64,000 nt of DNA from VXOZ01 sp965220045. Lineage in GTDB: Bacteria > Chloroflexota > UBA11872 > VXOZ01. Shown one piece after another: positions 26,213 through 35,261 of the stretch. Position 1 is the first letter of the stretch; every line of letters begins with the position of its first letter. Below the pieces are notes generated by a model. That model did no database searches. It worked only from the letters and a program-made list of their open reading frames with translations, and was not told the DNA's origin. Both the position numbers and the translations under genes were made by a program. The stretch is from positions 1,736,001 to 1,800,000 of the forward strand of contig OZ244803.1 in assembly GCA_965220045.1 (NCBI GenBank). Direction: 5' to 3'.

Positions 26213-28174
26213 ATGGCGACAGAGTCTGGTAGTACGATTGAAGCCCTATTGGAAGAGCAGCGGCTCTTTGCTTCACCTGCGGGATTTGCAGAGAATGCCC
26301 ACGTCAACGATGATGCTGTCTTTGCGCAAGCCGCTGCCGATCCGGAGGCCTTTTGGGCCTCGGTTGCGGATGAATTGCACTGGTTCAAGAAGTGGGACCA
26401 GGTGCTGGATGAATCCGATCCGCCGTTCTTCAAGTGGTTTGTGGGCGGCAAGCTCAACATCACCTACAATTGCATCGACCGCCATCTAACCTCCTGGCGG
26501 CGCAACAAAGCCGCCATCATCTGGGAAGGCGAGCCCGGCGACCAGACTGTGCTCACTTATTACGACCTCTGGCGAGAAGTGAGCAAGTTCGCCAATGCCC
26601 TGAAGGGTCTGGGCGTCAAGAAGGGCGATCGGGTGACCCTCTATATGGGCATGGTGCCGGAACTCGCTATCGCCATGCTGGCTTGCGCGCGCATCGGCGC
26701 GCCCCACAGCATCGTCTTCGGCGGCTTCAGCGCCGAAGCCCTGGCCGACCGCATCAACGACGCCCAGGGAACCGTGGTTGTGACCTGCGACGGCGGCTGG
26801 CGGCGCGGCGGCATCGTGCCGCTCAAGCAGATGGCCGACGAAGCCGTAGAACGCTGTCCCACTGTTGAAAACGTGGTCGTCGTGAAGCGCATCGGCGACG
26901 AGGCCGCTATCGAAATGAAGGAAGGTCGCGACCACTGGTGGCACGACCTCATGGAAAATGCCGAACTGAGATGTGAGCCGGAAGAGATGGACGCCGAGGA
27001 TATGCTCTACATCCTCTACACCAGCGGCACCACCGGCAAGCCCAAGGGCATCGTACACACCACCGGCGGCTATTCCACGCAGACCTATCTCACCACCAAG
27101 TGGGTCTTCGACATGAAGGATGATGACGTGTACTGGTGCACGGCCGACATCGGCTGGGTCACCGGCCACTCGTACATCATCTACGGCCCGCTGCAGAATG
27201 GCGCCACGACCGTCATGTATGAGGGCGCGCCGGACTTTCCGGGGCGCGACCGTTTCTGGGACGTGGTGGAGAAGTACGGTGTGACCATACTCTACACCGC
27301 TCCCACGGCCATCCGGGCCTTCATGCGCTGGGGCGAAGAGTATCCGGCCATGCACGACATGTCGAGCCTGCGCCTGCTGGGCTCCGTGGGCGAACCCATC
27401 AACCCCGAAGCCTGGATTTGGTACCACAAGAACATTGGCGGCGAGCGGTGTCCCATTGTGGACACCTGGTGGCAGACTGAGACCGGCGCCATCCTCATAT
27501 CACCGCTTCCCGGCTACACGACGACGAAGCCCGGATCGGCAACCCGGCCGATCCCCGGCATCACCGCGGCAATTCTGGATGAAGCCGGCAGCGAAGTGCC
27601 GGAGGGCGGCGGCTACCTTGTGATACAGCGGCCGTGGCCTTCCATGCTGCGCACGATCTACGGCGATCCCGAGCGCTTCAAGGACCAGTATTGGAGCCGC
27701 TATCCGGGCATCTACTTCACCGGCGACGGCGCCAAGGTCGATGCAGACGGCTATTACTGGGTGCTTGGCCGTGTGGACGACGTGATGAACGTCGCCGGCC
27801 ACCGCCTGTCCACGATGGAGATCGAGAGCGCGCTGGTTGACCACCAATCCGTGGCGGAAGCTGCCGTCATCGGCAAGACCCACGAACTCAAGGGTCAAGC
27901 GGTTTCGGCGTTCGTACTCCTCAAAGAGGGCATCGACCCGGGCGATACGCTGCTCGATGAACTGAAGAAGCACGTGGCCCAGAAGATTGGCCCCATCGCG
28001 CGGCCGGACGACATCTTCTTCACCGCCGACCTGCCCAAGACTCGCAGCGGCAAGATCATGCGCCGCCTCCTGCGCGACGTGGCGGAAGGCCGCGCCCTTG
28101 GCGACACCACGACTTTGCTCGATGCCAACGTAGTGGATAATCTGCGCGGGCAGTACGAGGATTCTGAGGGATAG
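26213..28174 (+). CDS. acs: acetyl-CoA synthetase (AMP-forming)
   Basis: 653 residues, the normal length. Converts acetate, ATP and CoA to acetyl-CoA, AMP and pyrophosphate in the cytoplasm. Visible: the P-loop YTSGTTGKPKGIVHTTGGY, the WWQTETGA motif, the hinge region VLGRVDDVMNVAGHRLST and the C-terminal SGKIMRR lysine, which is the usual acetylation control site. ATG with AGGAGG five bases upstream. Followed by a clear terminator. Confidence 0.95.
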   Translation: MATESGSTIEALLEEQRLFASPAGFAENAHVNDDAVFAQAAADPEAFWASVADELHWFKKWDQVLDESDPPFFKWFVGGKLNITYNCIDRHLTSWRRNKAAIIWEGEPGDQTVLTYYDLWREVSKFANALKGLGVKKGDRVTLYMGMVPELAIAMLACARIGAPHSIVFGGFSAEALADRINDAQGTVVVTCDGGWRRGGIVPLKQMADEAVERCPTVENVVVVKRIGDEAAIEMKEGRDHWWHDLMENAELRCEPEEMDAEDMLYILYTSGTTGKPKGIVHTTGGYSTQTYLTTKWVFDMKDDDVYWCTADIGWVTGHSYIIYGPLQNGATTVMYEGAPDFPGRDRFWDVVEKYGVTILYTAPTAIRAFMRWGEEYPAMHDMSSLRLLGSVGEPINPEAWIWYHKNIGGERCPIVDTWWQTETGAILISPLPGYTTTKPGSATRPIPGITAAILDEAGSEVPEGGGYLVIQRPWPSMLRTIYGDPERFKDQYWSRYPGIYFTGDGAKVDADGYYWVLGRVDDVMNVAGHRLSTMEIESALVDHQSVAEAAVIGKTHELKGQAVSAFVLLKEGIDPGDTLLDELKKHVAQKIGPIARPDDIFFTADLPKTRSGKIMRRLLRDVAEGRALGDTTTLLDANVVDNLRGQYEDSEG

Positions 28175-28229
28175 GATGGTCGCTGGCCGCTCGAATATAT
28201 GGCGTCTGGATGCCTTAGGGAGACTAGAT

Positions 28230-28272
28230 ACAGCGGGTTCTGTGGCACTGTTCCCTAGATCCCGCTGTTTTT
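28230..28272 (+). terminator. terminator of acs
   Basis: Inverted repeat ACAGCGGG ... CCCGCTGT with a 23-base loop, followed by TTTTT, between two converging genes. Confidence 0.6.
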
Positions 28273-28381
28273 ACTATTAAATGAAAAACTCCCCTGCAAC
28301 AATGTGCAGCGGAGGCTTCACTATTCTTGAATGCAAGTCTGAGACGACTGTGCCTTAGTCTTTGCCAGTCACAGAAGGTAA

Positions 28382-28774
28382 CTATCTCACCGCCACGCCA
28401 CCGCTACCGGCTGCCACCGGTTCATCTTCGCTGGAACTTAGCCACCGCTCACCGTATTCGCGCATCATTTCGAGCACCGGCACCAGCGCGCTGCCTTTTT
28501 CCGTCAGGGTGTACTCCACGCGCGGGGGGATCTCCGCATAGGCATGGCGCGTGATGATCTGCTCTTCCTCAAGCGTGCGGAGGCGTTCGACCAGGGTATT
28601 GGGGCTGATGCCTTCGAGCGAGCGCTCCAGCGTGCAGAACCGTTGGGGACTCTGCGCAAGATCGCGCAAAATGAGTAACGTCCAACGTCCGCAAATCAAT
28701 GACGCAGTACGCGCTATGGCGCACTCCACGTCTTTATCGGAACAGCGAGTGGACATAGCTTGCCTGAACTCCAC
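28382..28774 (-). CDS. HxlR family transcriptional regulator
   Basis: 130 residues. A winged-helix protein with the HxlR pattern: ICGRWTLLILRDLAQSPQRF, then LERSLEGISPNTLVERLRTL and the wing Y-AEIPPRVEYTLTEKG. A single Cys at 28 or so (in the CGRW motif) and one earlier (Cys11/Cys17) could sense redox or electrophiles, as in several HxlR members. Start taken at 28774; an internal ATG at 28756 is also possible. It converges with acs and diverges from the RlpA-like gene, so its target is not obvious. Confidence 0.88.
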   Translation of the reverse strand: MEFRQAMSTRCSDKDVECAIARTASLICGRWTLLILRDLAQSPQRFCTLERSLEGISPNTLVERLRTLEEEQIITRHAYAEIPPRVEYTLTEKGSALVPVLEMMREYGERWLSSSEDEPVAAGSGGVAVR

Positions 28775-28974
28775 TATGGGCGGGTTGCCCGCCCTGGCGC
28801 TCGCACCACTTAATTTCGATTGTAGCGTAGCTCCGGCGGGACGGTCAAACGCTCGTCAGGTTACGCGCATAGGATTCGCGCAGATGCTGCGGTACGGCGT
28901 GTCCCCGCTTACACATGCGCAGAAGAAGGTTGACGCCGCCGCCTGCAATACGCTATAAGAAGGCGAAGTGACTC

Positions 28975-29463
28975 TTGGAGAAGTGGGGCGTTACGGAATT
29001 GAAGCTCGCAATACGACTGTTGCTCTTGCTTGTGGTGTGCCTGGTGCCGGCAACGCCTGCCTCTGCCTTTTCATTTGTGGTGGAAGAGGAAGACGGCTCG
29101 TTGACGAATTTGACGCGCTTCCGCCCACCGGCCTTCCTGCGCGAGCACTCGGAATACGTGGTAACGCGCATCGAATACGGCAACGCTACGTACTACCATC
29201 CGTCGCTCCACGGCGGCACCATGGCAAATGGCGAGCCGTACAGCCGCTTTGACCCCATAATTGCGGCCAGTCCATTCTTTCCGCTCGGCACCATTGTACG
29301 TGTGACTCGTCTCTCAACCGGCGCGGTAATCATCGTGACCATCAAGGACAGGGCTCCTTCCCCTGGCTTCATGTGGATAGACCTCAGTGAAGCGGCGTTC
29401 ATTCAATTGTCACCGTTCGTAACCGGCCGCTTCGACGTGCAACTGGAAATACTGAGCCAGTGA
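28975..29463 (+). CDS. RlpA-like double-psi beta-barrel secreted protein
   Basis: 162 residues. A signal peptide (LAIRLLLLLVVCLVPATPASA) precedes a short mature protein with the RlpA-type core: GNATYYHPSLHGGTMANGE, then FPLGTIVRVTRLSTGAVIIV and DRAPSPGFMWIDLSEAAF. RlpA proteins are peptidoglycan lytic transglycosylases or wall-binding proteins. There is no SPOR domain. The start is uncertain: TTG at 28975 opens the frame, a later TTG at 28999 would give a tighter signal peptide, and neither has a clear ribosome-binding site. Confidence 0.8.
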   Translation: MEKWGVTELKLAIRLLLLLVVCLVPATPASAFSFVVEEEDGSLTNLTRFRPPAFLREHSEYVVTRIEYGNATYYHPSLHGGTMANGEPYSRFDPIIAASPFFPLGTIVRVTRLSTGAVIIVTIKDRAPSPGFMWIDLSEAAFIQLSPFVTGRFDVQLEILSQ

Positions 29464-29500
29464 CCCCATCGCGCAGCCTCTCTCTTCTTGCCGTACAGCT

Positions 29501-30478
29501 ATGAGTAAGACGTCATACACAATCGCGCCGCTCACGCCGGTGCCGCAACACGTGCTGGGAACCCGCGAAGAGTTCAACATGCTCACCTACGGCCCCAGCG
29601 AGATTCTGCTCGCCGCAGACGGAGATAAGATTGCCGGCGCCGTGCGCCTTGCCCTGCGGCAAGATGAGCGCCGCCAGCACGGCCTTATTGCCGATCTCTC
29701 CGTGCACGAGGACTACACGCGCCAGGGGATTGAAGAGGACTTGATCATCGCTGCCGAAGAGCGCCTTAAGGCAGCGGGGGTGACGAAGATCGACGCCATC
29801 GTGCGCGATGGTGAAGGAGGCACCGTGCCATTCTATGAACGCGGTTACTGGGCCTCCCGCAAGATGGTGCTGCTGACCTGGAATCTGGAAAACCTCGAAG
29901 ATCTGGACTCAGACCACGAATTCACCATCGAAGAGCACACCGCTCCTGATCCGGCGTTTCTCGCGAACTTCGTGCTTGAAAGCTATCAGCCCTACTGGCG
30001 CTGGTGGAAAGAGTACAAAGAAGACACGCGCTGGCACCGGGTGGAATATCCCGCGGAGCCGGAAGCACCGCCAAGTGCTGACTTGGCGCAAGAAATGCGC
30101 GGGCGAGTGGAAGCGCGGGTCGCGGCATTTGGCGCAGCCGCACCGCAGACGCTCTTTGCCGCCAGCCTCGACGGCGAGGTAGTCGGCCTGTGTGACGCCA
30201 AAGCCGCTGAGGACGACATTACCTTCGACTGGGGCTTGCTCGTGCGCCGCGACTTTGGCGGGCGCCGCATAGGATCGGCGCTCCTTGGGCACGCCCTGCA
30301 CTGGCTGAAATCACAGGGCATGACCGCGGCACGCATCGTGACTACTTCAGGTCTCGATGACTACGATCCCACGGTCTACCTCTACGCCGCTTCCCACGGC
30401 GGCGTAATCAGTGCCGAGTACCTGAATCTGGTCAAGAGACGGCTCAATGGCACCAGTGAACAGGGCCGGGAACAATAG
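29501..30478 (+). CDS. tandem GNAT-domain N-acetyltransferase
   Basis: 325 residues with two GNAT-type halves. The N-terminal half (about 20-135) has LIADLSVHEDYTRQGIEEDL, where the acetyl-CoA loop is degenerate; the C-terminal half (about 210-320) keeps a good loop, VRRDFGGRRIGSALLGHAL. So the second domain probably binds acetyl-CoA. Substrate unknown. ATG at 29501. Confidence 0.8.
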   Translation: MSKTSYTIAPLTPVPQHVLGTREEFNMLTYGPSEILLAADGDKIAGAVRLALRQDERRQHGLIADLSVHEDYTRQGIEEDLIIAAEERLKAAGVTKIDAIVRDGEGGTVPFYERGYWASRKMVLLTWNLENLEDLDSDHEFTIEEHTAPDPAFLANFVLESYQPYWRWWKEYKEDTRWHRVEYPAEPEAPPSADLAQEMRGRVEARVAAFGAAAPQTLFAASLDGEVVGLCDAKAAEDDITFDWGLLVRRDFGGRRIGSALLGHALHWLKSQGMTAARIVTTSGLDDYDPTVYLYAASHGGVISAEYLNLVKRRLNGTSEQGREQ

Positions 30479-30603
30479 CTCCTGCAACCTACTCCCGGCA
30501 TATTTCGGCCCCGCATCTATAGCCACCAGCAAGATTCAGGCAAGTGCCGCCAGGCGCCATGCTCTTCAATTCCGCCGCGGCGGCAGCTTCACTAATCCCC
30601 GCG

Positions 30604-30637
30604 ACTATGGTAGTCTAACTGCGAATACGACCATAGT
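30604..30637. promoter_or_regulatory. inverted repeat upstream of sod, possible operator
   Basis: ACTATGGT at 30604-30611 and its exact complement ACCATAGT at 30630-30637, 60 bases before the sod ATG. An 18-base gap between arms puts centres 26 bases apart; a dimeric regulator could bind, but no regulator is known. Confidence 0.35.
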
Positions 30638-30697
30638 TCGGCAGTTGAGCATCGGCATTGAGCGATCTCCAATTCTACTAGGCAGGGAGCAGTTACC

Positions 30698-31303
30698 ATG
30701 GCCTTTACCGTGCAGGACCTCAAATTCGGCAAGGATGCACTGGACGGAATCTCCGAAAAGACGCTGACCGTACACCACGACACGTTGTATGCGGGTTATG
30801 TCAATAAGCGCAATGAGATCGAAGAAGGTCTCAAGAATGTTGACCGTTCCACGGCCAACCAAGCCTACAGCGCCTACCGCGCCCTGAAGCTGGAAGAAAC
30901 GTTCGCGGCGGACGGCCAGATTCTCCATGAGCTTTACTTCGATACCCTCGGCGGCAACGGCGAAGCCGGCGGCGAGTTGGCTGAGAAAATCGCCGCGGAC
31001 TTTGGTTCCTGGGATGCCTTTGTCGAAGATGCCCGCGCCTGCGCCATGGCGGCGCGCGGCTGGATGGTTACCGCGCTCGATCCAACGGACGGCAAGATTC
31101 ATAACTTTCTCTGCGACGTGCACAATCAGGGCGGCGTTTGGGGAACCATCCCGCTCTGGACCATCGACACTTACGAGCACGCCTATTTCATGGACTACGG
31201 CAGCGACCGCCCGTCCTACATCACGGCACTGCTGAAGAACGTGGACTGGGATGCCGTCAACGAGCGCTACCAGGCGGCCAAGGCGTCCCTGGCGGCGCGG
31301 TAG
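30698..31303 (+). CDS. sod: superoxide dismutase (Fe/Mn family), divergent
   Basis: 201 residues. Converts superoxide to oxygen and hydrogen peroxide. The metal ligands line up as His26 (LTVHHDTLYAGYV), His77 (ILHELYF), Asp157 and His161 (IDTYEHAYFMDY). Differences from the classical enzymes: the second-shell His30 is Leu, the NHxxFW motif reads LHELYF, and WEHAYY reads YEHAYF. Tyr34 is kept. The metal, iron or manganese, cannot be told. No signal peptide, so cytoplasmic. Followed by a strong terminator. Confidence 0.85.
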   Translation: MAFTVQDLKFGKDALDGISEKTLTVHHDTLYAGYVNKRNEIEEGLKNVDRSTANQAYSAYRALKLEETFAADGQILHELYFDTLGGNGEAGGELAEKIAADFGSWDAFVEDARACAMAARGWMVTALDPTDGKIHNFLCDVHNQGGVWGTIPLWTIDTYEHAYFMDYGSDRPSYITALLKNVDWDAVNERYQAAKASLAAR

Positions 31304-31356
31304 AACGAGACAAAGTCGCCAAAACTTCAGCCGAAGACATAATCTGGATAGTGATG

Positions 31357-31391
31357 GAGGCGCAGGTCATAGGCCTGCGCCTCTTCTCATT
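31357..31391 (+). terminator. terminator of sod
   Basis: A perfect 10-bp stem GAGGCGCAGG / CCTGCGCCTC with a 7-base loop, followed by TTCTCATT. Confidence 0.65.
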
Positions 31392-31609
31392 GGTAGTGGA
31401 TCACATAGTCGCAATTACCGGCGCCATTTAGTGGGCAAATTCCCTAGAGCGCCACGCGCAATGTATCGCTTTCGAATGGACGCGCTCCTTGGATACCCGC
31501 CATCCTAGGTGCCCCGGCTGTCTGGCCAAGTCCGGACGTAGCGGCCCGGCCAATCGGCTGCTACAATAGCACGGCAAAGAGGGTACGCATTGGGGAAGCG
31601 AGGCAACGG

Positions 31610-32401
31610 GTGAGCATTGCAGCGGAAATCAAGCATACGAGTGTGCCGGACGGCTCGCTAGCTGTGTGGAGTCTTGGGCAGGCAGGCTGTGTCTTCAAGT
31701 CGAGCCAAGGCTCCGTCGTCTACGTTGATCCCTACCTTGGCGACTCCTGCAACCAACTCTACGGCTTGGAGCGCCTCATACCACCGCCGCTCGCCGCGGC
31801 TGAAGTGCAGGCCGACTTCGTGCTTGCCACCCATAACCACGCCGACCACCTGGACCCCGATGCCTTTCCCGAGGTCGCGCGGTACAACGCGACGGCGCTT
31901 TTCATCGGTCCCTCCTCGTGCACGAATTCGATGCGCGCATTGGGCATTCCCGCCAGCCAAACGTACACGCTCAACCATGACGACGTTCTCCATAGCGGTG
32001 CGGTTCGCATTCACGCCACGTTTGCCAACCACGTCTGGGGCGACCCCGATGACGCGCCTGATGCCGTGGGCTATGTGATTGACTTTGACGGGCTGCGCGT
32101 CTACGTCAGTGGAGACACACTCTATCACGAGCGGATGGAGGGCATCGCGGAGCTGCATCCCCACCTGGCCTTCATCTGCATCAACGGACGCTGGGGCAAC
32201 ATGTCGGCGGCCGAAGCCGCGCACCTTGCCACCGTGCTGTGTGCGCAGACCGCTGTGCCGACGCACTACAACATGTTCGCGAACAACACCGCCGATCCCG
32301 CCGACTTTGTGCGGGCGCTGGAAGCTGAAGGGGGCAGCGTGCAACCGCTTGTCCTTAAACCAACTGAGCGTGTGCTCTACCCAGAAAGGGATGCCCCGTG
32401 A
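31610..32401 (+). CDS. MBL-fold metal-dependent hydrolase (UlaG-like)
   Basis: 263 residues. The metal motif THNHADHLD and later SGDTLYHERM fit the UlaG branch (L-ascorbate-6-phosphate lactonase-like) of the metallo-beta-lactamase superfamily, as does the opening SLGQAGCVFKSSQGSVVYVDP. GTG start at 31610. Its stop overlaps the next gene's start by 4 bases (GTGA), so translation is coupled to the amidohydrolase. Substrate not known; a lactone or phosphate ester fits the neighbours. Confidence 0.82.
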   Translation: MSIAAEIKHTSVPDGSLAVWSLGQAGCVFKSSQGSVVYVDPYLGDSCNQLYGLERLIPPPLAAAEVQADFVLATHNHADHLDPDAFPEVARYNATALFIGPSSCTNSMRALGIPASQTYTLNHDDVLHSGAVRIHATFANHVWGDPDDAPDAVGYVIDFDGLRVYVSGDTLYHERMEGIAELHPHLAFICINGRWGNMSAAEAAHLATVLCAQTAVPTHYNMFANNTADPADFVRALEAEGGSVQPLVLKPTERVLYPERDAP

Positions 32402-33681
32402 GCCAGAAGAGAGTACTCAAAGCCGACCGGGCCTTCACTGCTACCGGCGCAGATCCAATACCGCACGCCGCTGTGGCTACAACCGACGACCGCATCACCT
32501 TCGTAGGGCCGGCGTCCGCACTCGGCCCAGACCACTTGGAAGGCGCGGTGGTGGAAGAATTCCCAGGGCACACACTAATGCCCGGAATGCTGGACGGCCA
32601 CATCCACTTGAGCTTCACTGCCGGCAGTACTCATCCGGAAGTTGTCGACTACATCAGCCGCGAGACCGACATGCAGCAGGTGGTGCGCACCGCAGCCAAC
32701 GCGCAAAAGTGCCTGAGAGCGGGCCTCACCACCGTCCGTGATCTCGGGGCGCGCCGTGACGTCGTACCGACCGTGCGCGACGCCATCAACAGCGGCCAGA
32801 TTGCCGGTCCCCGCATCCTCTCCTGCAACTTCCCTATCACAGTGACCGGCGGACACCTGCACTTCGTGGGCTGGGAAGCCGACGAGGAATGGGAACTGCG
32901 TAAAGCGGTCCGCACACTCGTCAAAGAGGGCGCCGACGTCATCAAGATCTGCGCCAGCGGCGGCAACATGACGGCCGAATCCAACCCGCTCATGGTGCAG
33001 TACAGCGCCGAGCAACTGAGAGTGGTCGTGGAAGAGGCGCACAAGCTCGATACGCCGGTGGCGGCCCACGCCATTCCCGCCGACAGCATTCGCAACTGTA
33101 TCGAAGTCGGCATCGACACCATTGAGCACTGCGTCTGGCTCGGCGCCGACGGCGGTTATGACTATGATGAAGCAGCCATGGCAACGGCGGTCGCGAAAGG
33201 TCTGACGGCATCGATCACCCTCGCCGGTGTATTTCGGGGCTACCTCACCGATCAGCCGATTAACGATCTCATGCGAGAGGCTATGGGCATACAGGGACCG
33301 CTCGAAGCGGAACGAGTCGAACAGTTCCGCAAGCTCTGGCAATCGGGCGTTAACCTCATCATTTCCAGCGACGCCGGCGTGCGGTATACGCCGCCCGACG
33401 ACTACTACGTCTCACTGCAATGTGCCGTAGAGTTGCTGGGTATTCCGACCAAAGACGTTCTGCATATGGCTACGCGCAGCCCGGCGCAAGGCTTGGGCGT
33501 CCTCGACGAAAGAGGAACGCTGGAGGTGGGTAAGGTCGCCGACATCATTGCGGTGCAGGGCAATCCGCTCGCGGACATCAAGGCTATGGCCAACGTTACG
33601 GCAACAATTGTAGGCGGCACTGACATGTTCCGTGACGGCATGATCGCCGGGCCGCGTACAGTTGCCCTGGGTGTCAGCTAA
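32398..33681 (+). CDS. amidohydrolase, imidazolonepropionase-like
   Basis: 427 residues. Metal-dependent hydrolase with DGHIHLSF (HxH), a lysine that is probably carboxylated in GADVIKICASGG, His residues in VAAHAIPADS and IEHCVW, and the final Asp in SSDAG. This pattern is the Xaa-Pro/Arg dipeptidase-like branch (subtype with bridging carbamylated Lys). It shares this layout with the enzyme at 42511-43749. Starts at GTG overlapping the stop of the MBL gene. Confidence 0.85.
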   Translation: MSQKRVLKADRAFTATGADPIPHAAVATTDDRITFVGPASALGPDHLEGAVVEEFPGHTLMPGMLDGHIHLSFTAGSTHPEVVDYISRETDMQQVVRTAANAQKCLRAGLTTVRDLGARRDVVPTVRDAINSGQIAGPRILSCNFPITVTGGHLHFVGWEADEEWELRKAVRTLVKEGADVIKICASGGNMTAESNPLMVQYSAEQLRVVVEEAHKLDTPVAAHAIPADSIRNCIEVGIDTIEHCVWLGADGGYDYDEAAMATAVAKGLTASITLAGVFRGYLTDQPINDLMREAMGIQGPLEAERVEQFRKLWQSGVNLIISSDAGVRYTPPDDYYVSLQCAVELLGIPTKDVLHMATRSPAQGLGVLDERGTLEVGKVADIIAVQGNPLADIKAMANVTATIVGGTDMFRDGMIAGPRTVALGVS

Positions 33682-33746
33682 GAACACCGGGAGCGGTTGA
33701 CTCGATATTGGAGTGATTGAATCTGTAAGCGTAGCTCCTCAACTAT

Positions 33747-33780
33747 CCCCTCTCCCCGAGGGAGAGGGCTAGGGTGAGGG
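33747..33780. repeat. dispersed CCCTCTCCC repeat, copy in spacer
   Basis: CCCCTCTCCC then GGGAGAGGG and a GGGTGAGGG tail, the same element as at 5391-5425. It lies in the short gap before the enolase-superfamily gene. Confidence 0.8.
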
Positions 33781-33819
33781 TTAATCTTCAGGGTACAGCA
33801 GACGAAAGGGTACTGAAGC

Positions 33820-35211
33820 ATGGCGGCGCAGTTGCTATCCGACATTCGCATTCGAGAAGTAGAGACATACTTTACCGACGAGATCGCCCGCACACCGCTC
33901 AAATTCGGCGGTGTCACCATGGAGGGCGCTACCCACGTGCGGGTGCGGATCGCGGTAGAGAACCTTGCCGGTCAGGCGGCAGAAGGCTGGGGCAGCATGT
34001 TCCTCGCCATCGGCTGGGCCTGGCCGACTGACGCCGTTGATGCGCTGGCTCGCGATGCGGCAATGCGCCAGGTAGTGGAACGCTATGCCAAATCTCTTGA
34101 GAGCCACACCGGCTTCGCCCATCCCATCGACATTGCGCTGAAGACGGAGCCCACACTTCTCAGCAATGCCGCGGACGTCAGCCGCGCCATGCAGCTTGCC
34201 GAGCCAATGCCCGTACTTGCTTCGCTCGTGTGCGGTTCGCCCTTTGACGGCGCGCTCCACGACGCCTTCGGCAATGTGAATGGTATTTCCAGCTACGATG
34301 GGTACTCCGATGAGTTCATGGCGGAGGACCTCAGCGCGTACCTTGGGCCGGAGTTCAAGGGACAGTACCTCGACGACTACGTGCGGTCGGCCTACGTTGC
34401 GGAGATGCCCGTCTTTCACCTCGTTGGCGGCCTCGACAAGCTGTTCGAAAATGAAATCACATCCGATGATCCTGACGACGGCGAGCCGGTCTCGCTCGAC
34501 CAATGGATCGACCGGGACGGCGTGTATTGCTTGAAAATCAAGCTTCTCGGCAACGACATGGATTGGGACGTGCAGCGCACACTGGACGTGTACGCCGTAG
34601 GCAGGGAGTCGCTGGCCAAGCAGGGCAGGGAAGAAATCTACCTCACCGCCGACACCAACGAAATCTGCGAGACCCCTGATTACATGGTTGAGTACTTAGA
34701 ACGCGTGCGGGAACAATCACCCGCCGCCTACGAGACTCTGCTTTATGTCGAGCAGCCTACCCACCGCGACCTGGACAGAGCGCCGTTCCGCATGGACGGT
34801 ATCGACAAACTCAAGCCCGTCATCATGGACGAGAGCCTTTACAACCATCAGCAGTACGAACGTGCCAAGGAACTGGGCTGGTCCGGTATAGCGCTAAAAG
34901 TGTGCAAGGGTCACTCCCATAGCCTGCTCTTCACGGCATTGGCAACCCACGACGGTCTGCCGTACACGGTGCAGGACCTCACCAATCCTGATCTATCGCT
35001 CATCCACTCGGTGAGCTTTGCCGCGCGCATCAATCCCATGATGGGTGTGGAGTGCAACTCACGGCAGTTCTTCCCGGCATCTAATGGCGCGGTGGCCGCC
35101 GTCCACCCGCAGATAGCCAACGTGCGCAACGGCGTGGCGCATACGGGAACGCTCACCGGAACCGGGCTTGGCTACCAGATGGACCGCATTCTCGCGCAAG
35201 CGAGCGCGTAG
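33820..35211 (+). CDS. enolase-superfamily (mandelate racemase/muconate lactonizing) protein
   Basis: 463 residues. Capping domain at the N-terminus (IRIREVETYFTDEIARTPLK) followed by the TIM-barrel. The barrel shows a KxK acid/base pair (CLKIKLLGND), the three metal ligands in TADTNE, YVEQPT and IMDES, and a Lys in GIALKVCKGHS. Such enzymes remove a proton next to a carboxylate and act as racemases, epimerases or dehydratases of sugar acids. Longer than typical members, with an extra segment around residues 100-180. The neighbours (lactonase-like, SDR) suggest a sugar-acid pathway. Confidence 0.8.
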   Translation: MAAQLLSDIRIREVETYFTDEIARTPLKFGGVTMEGATHVRVRIAVENLAGQAAEGWGSMFLAIGWAWPTDAVDALARDAAMRQVVERYAKSLESHTGFAHPIDIALKTEPTLLSNAADVSRAMQLAEPMPVLASLVCGSPFDGALHDAFGNVNGISSYDGYSDEFMAEDLSAYLGPEFKGQYLDDYVRSAYVAEMPVFHLVGGLDKLFENEITSDDPDDGEPVSLDQWIDRDGVYCLKIKLLGNDMDWDVQRTLDVYAVGRESLAKQGREEIYLTADTNEICETPDYMVEYLERVREQSPAAYETLLYVEQPTHRDLDRAPFRMDGIDKLKPVIMDESLYNHQQYERAKELGWSGIALKVCKGHSHSLLFTALATHDGLPYTVQDLTNPDLSLIHSVSFAARINPMMGVECNSRQFFPASNGAVAAVHPQIANVRNGVAHTGTLTGTGLGYQMDRILAQASA

Positions 35212-35261
35212 TCCGACAGGCTGAGTGTGTTCTGCCGAATGCGCAACTCGGGCCTGGGACG

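Noticed and set aside
25842..26276. 144-codon minus-strand ORF in the acs upstream region
   Set aside because: It overlaps the acs promoter and start, has a Cys/Ser-rich composition unlike its neighbours and no known domain.
26486..27427. 313-codon minus-strand ORF
   Set aside because: Antisense to acetyl-CoA synthetase; no recognisable content.
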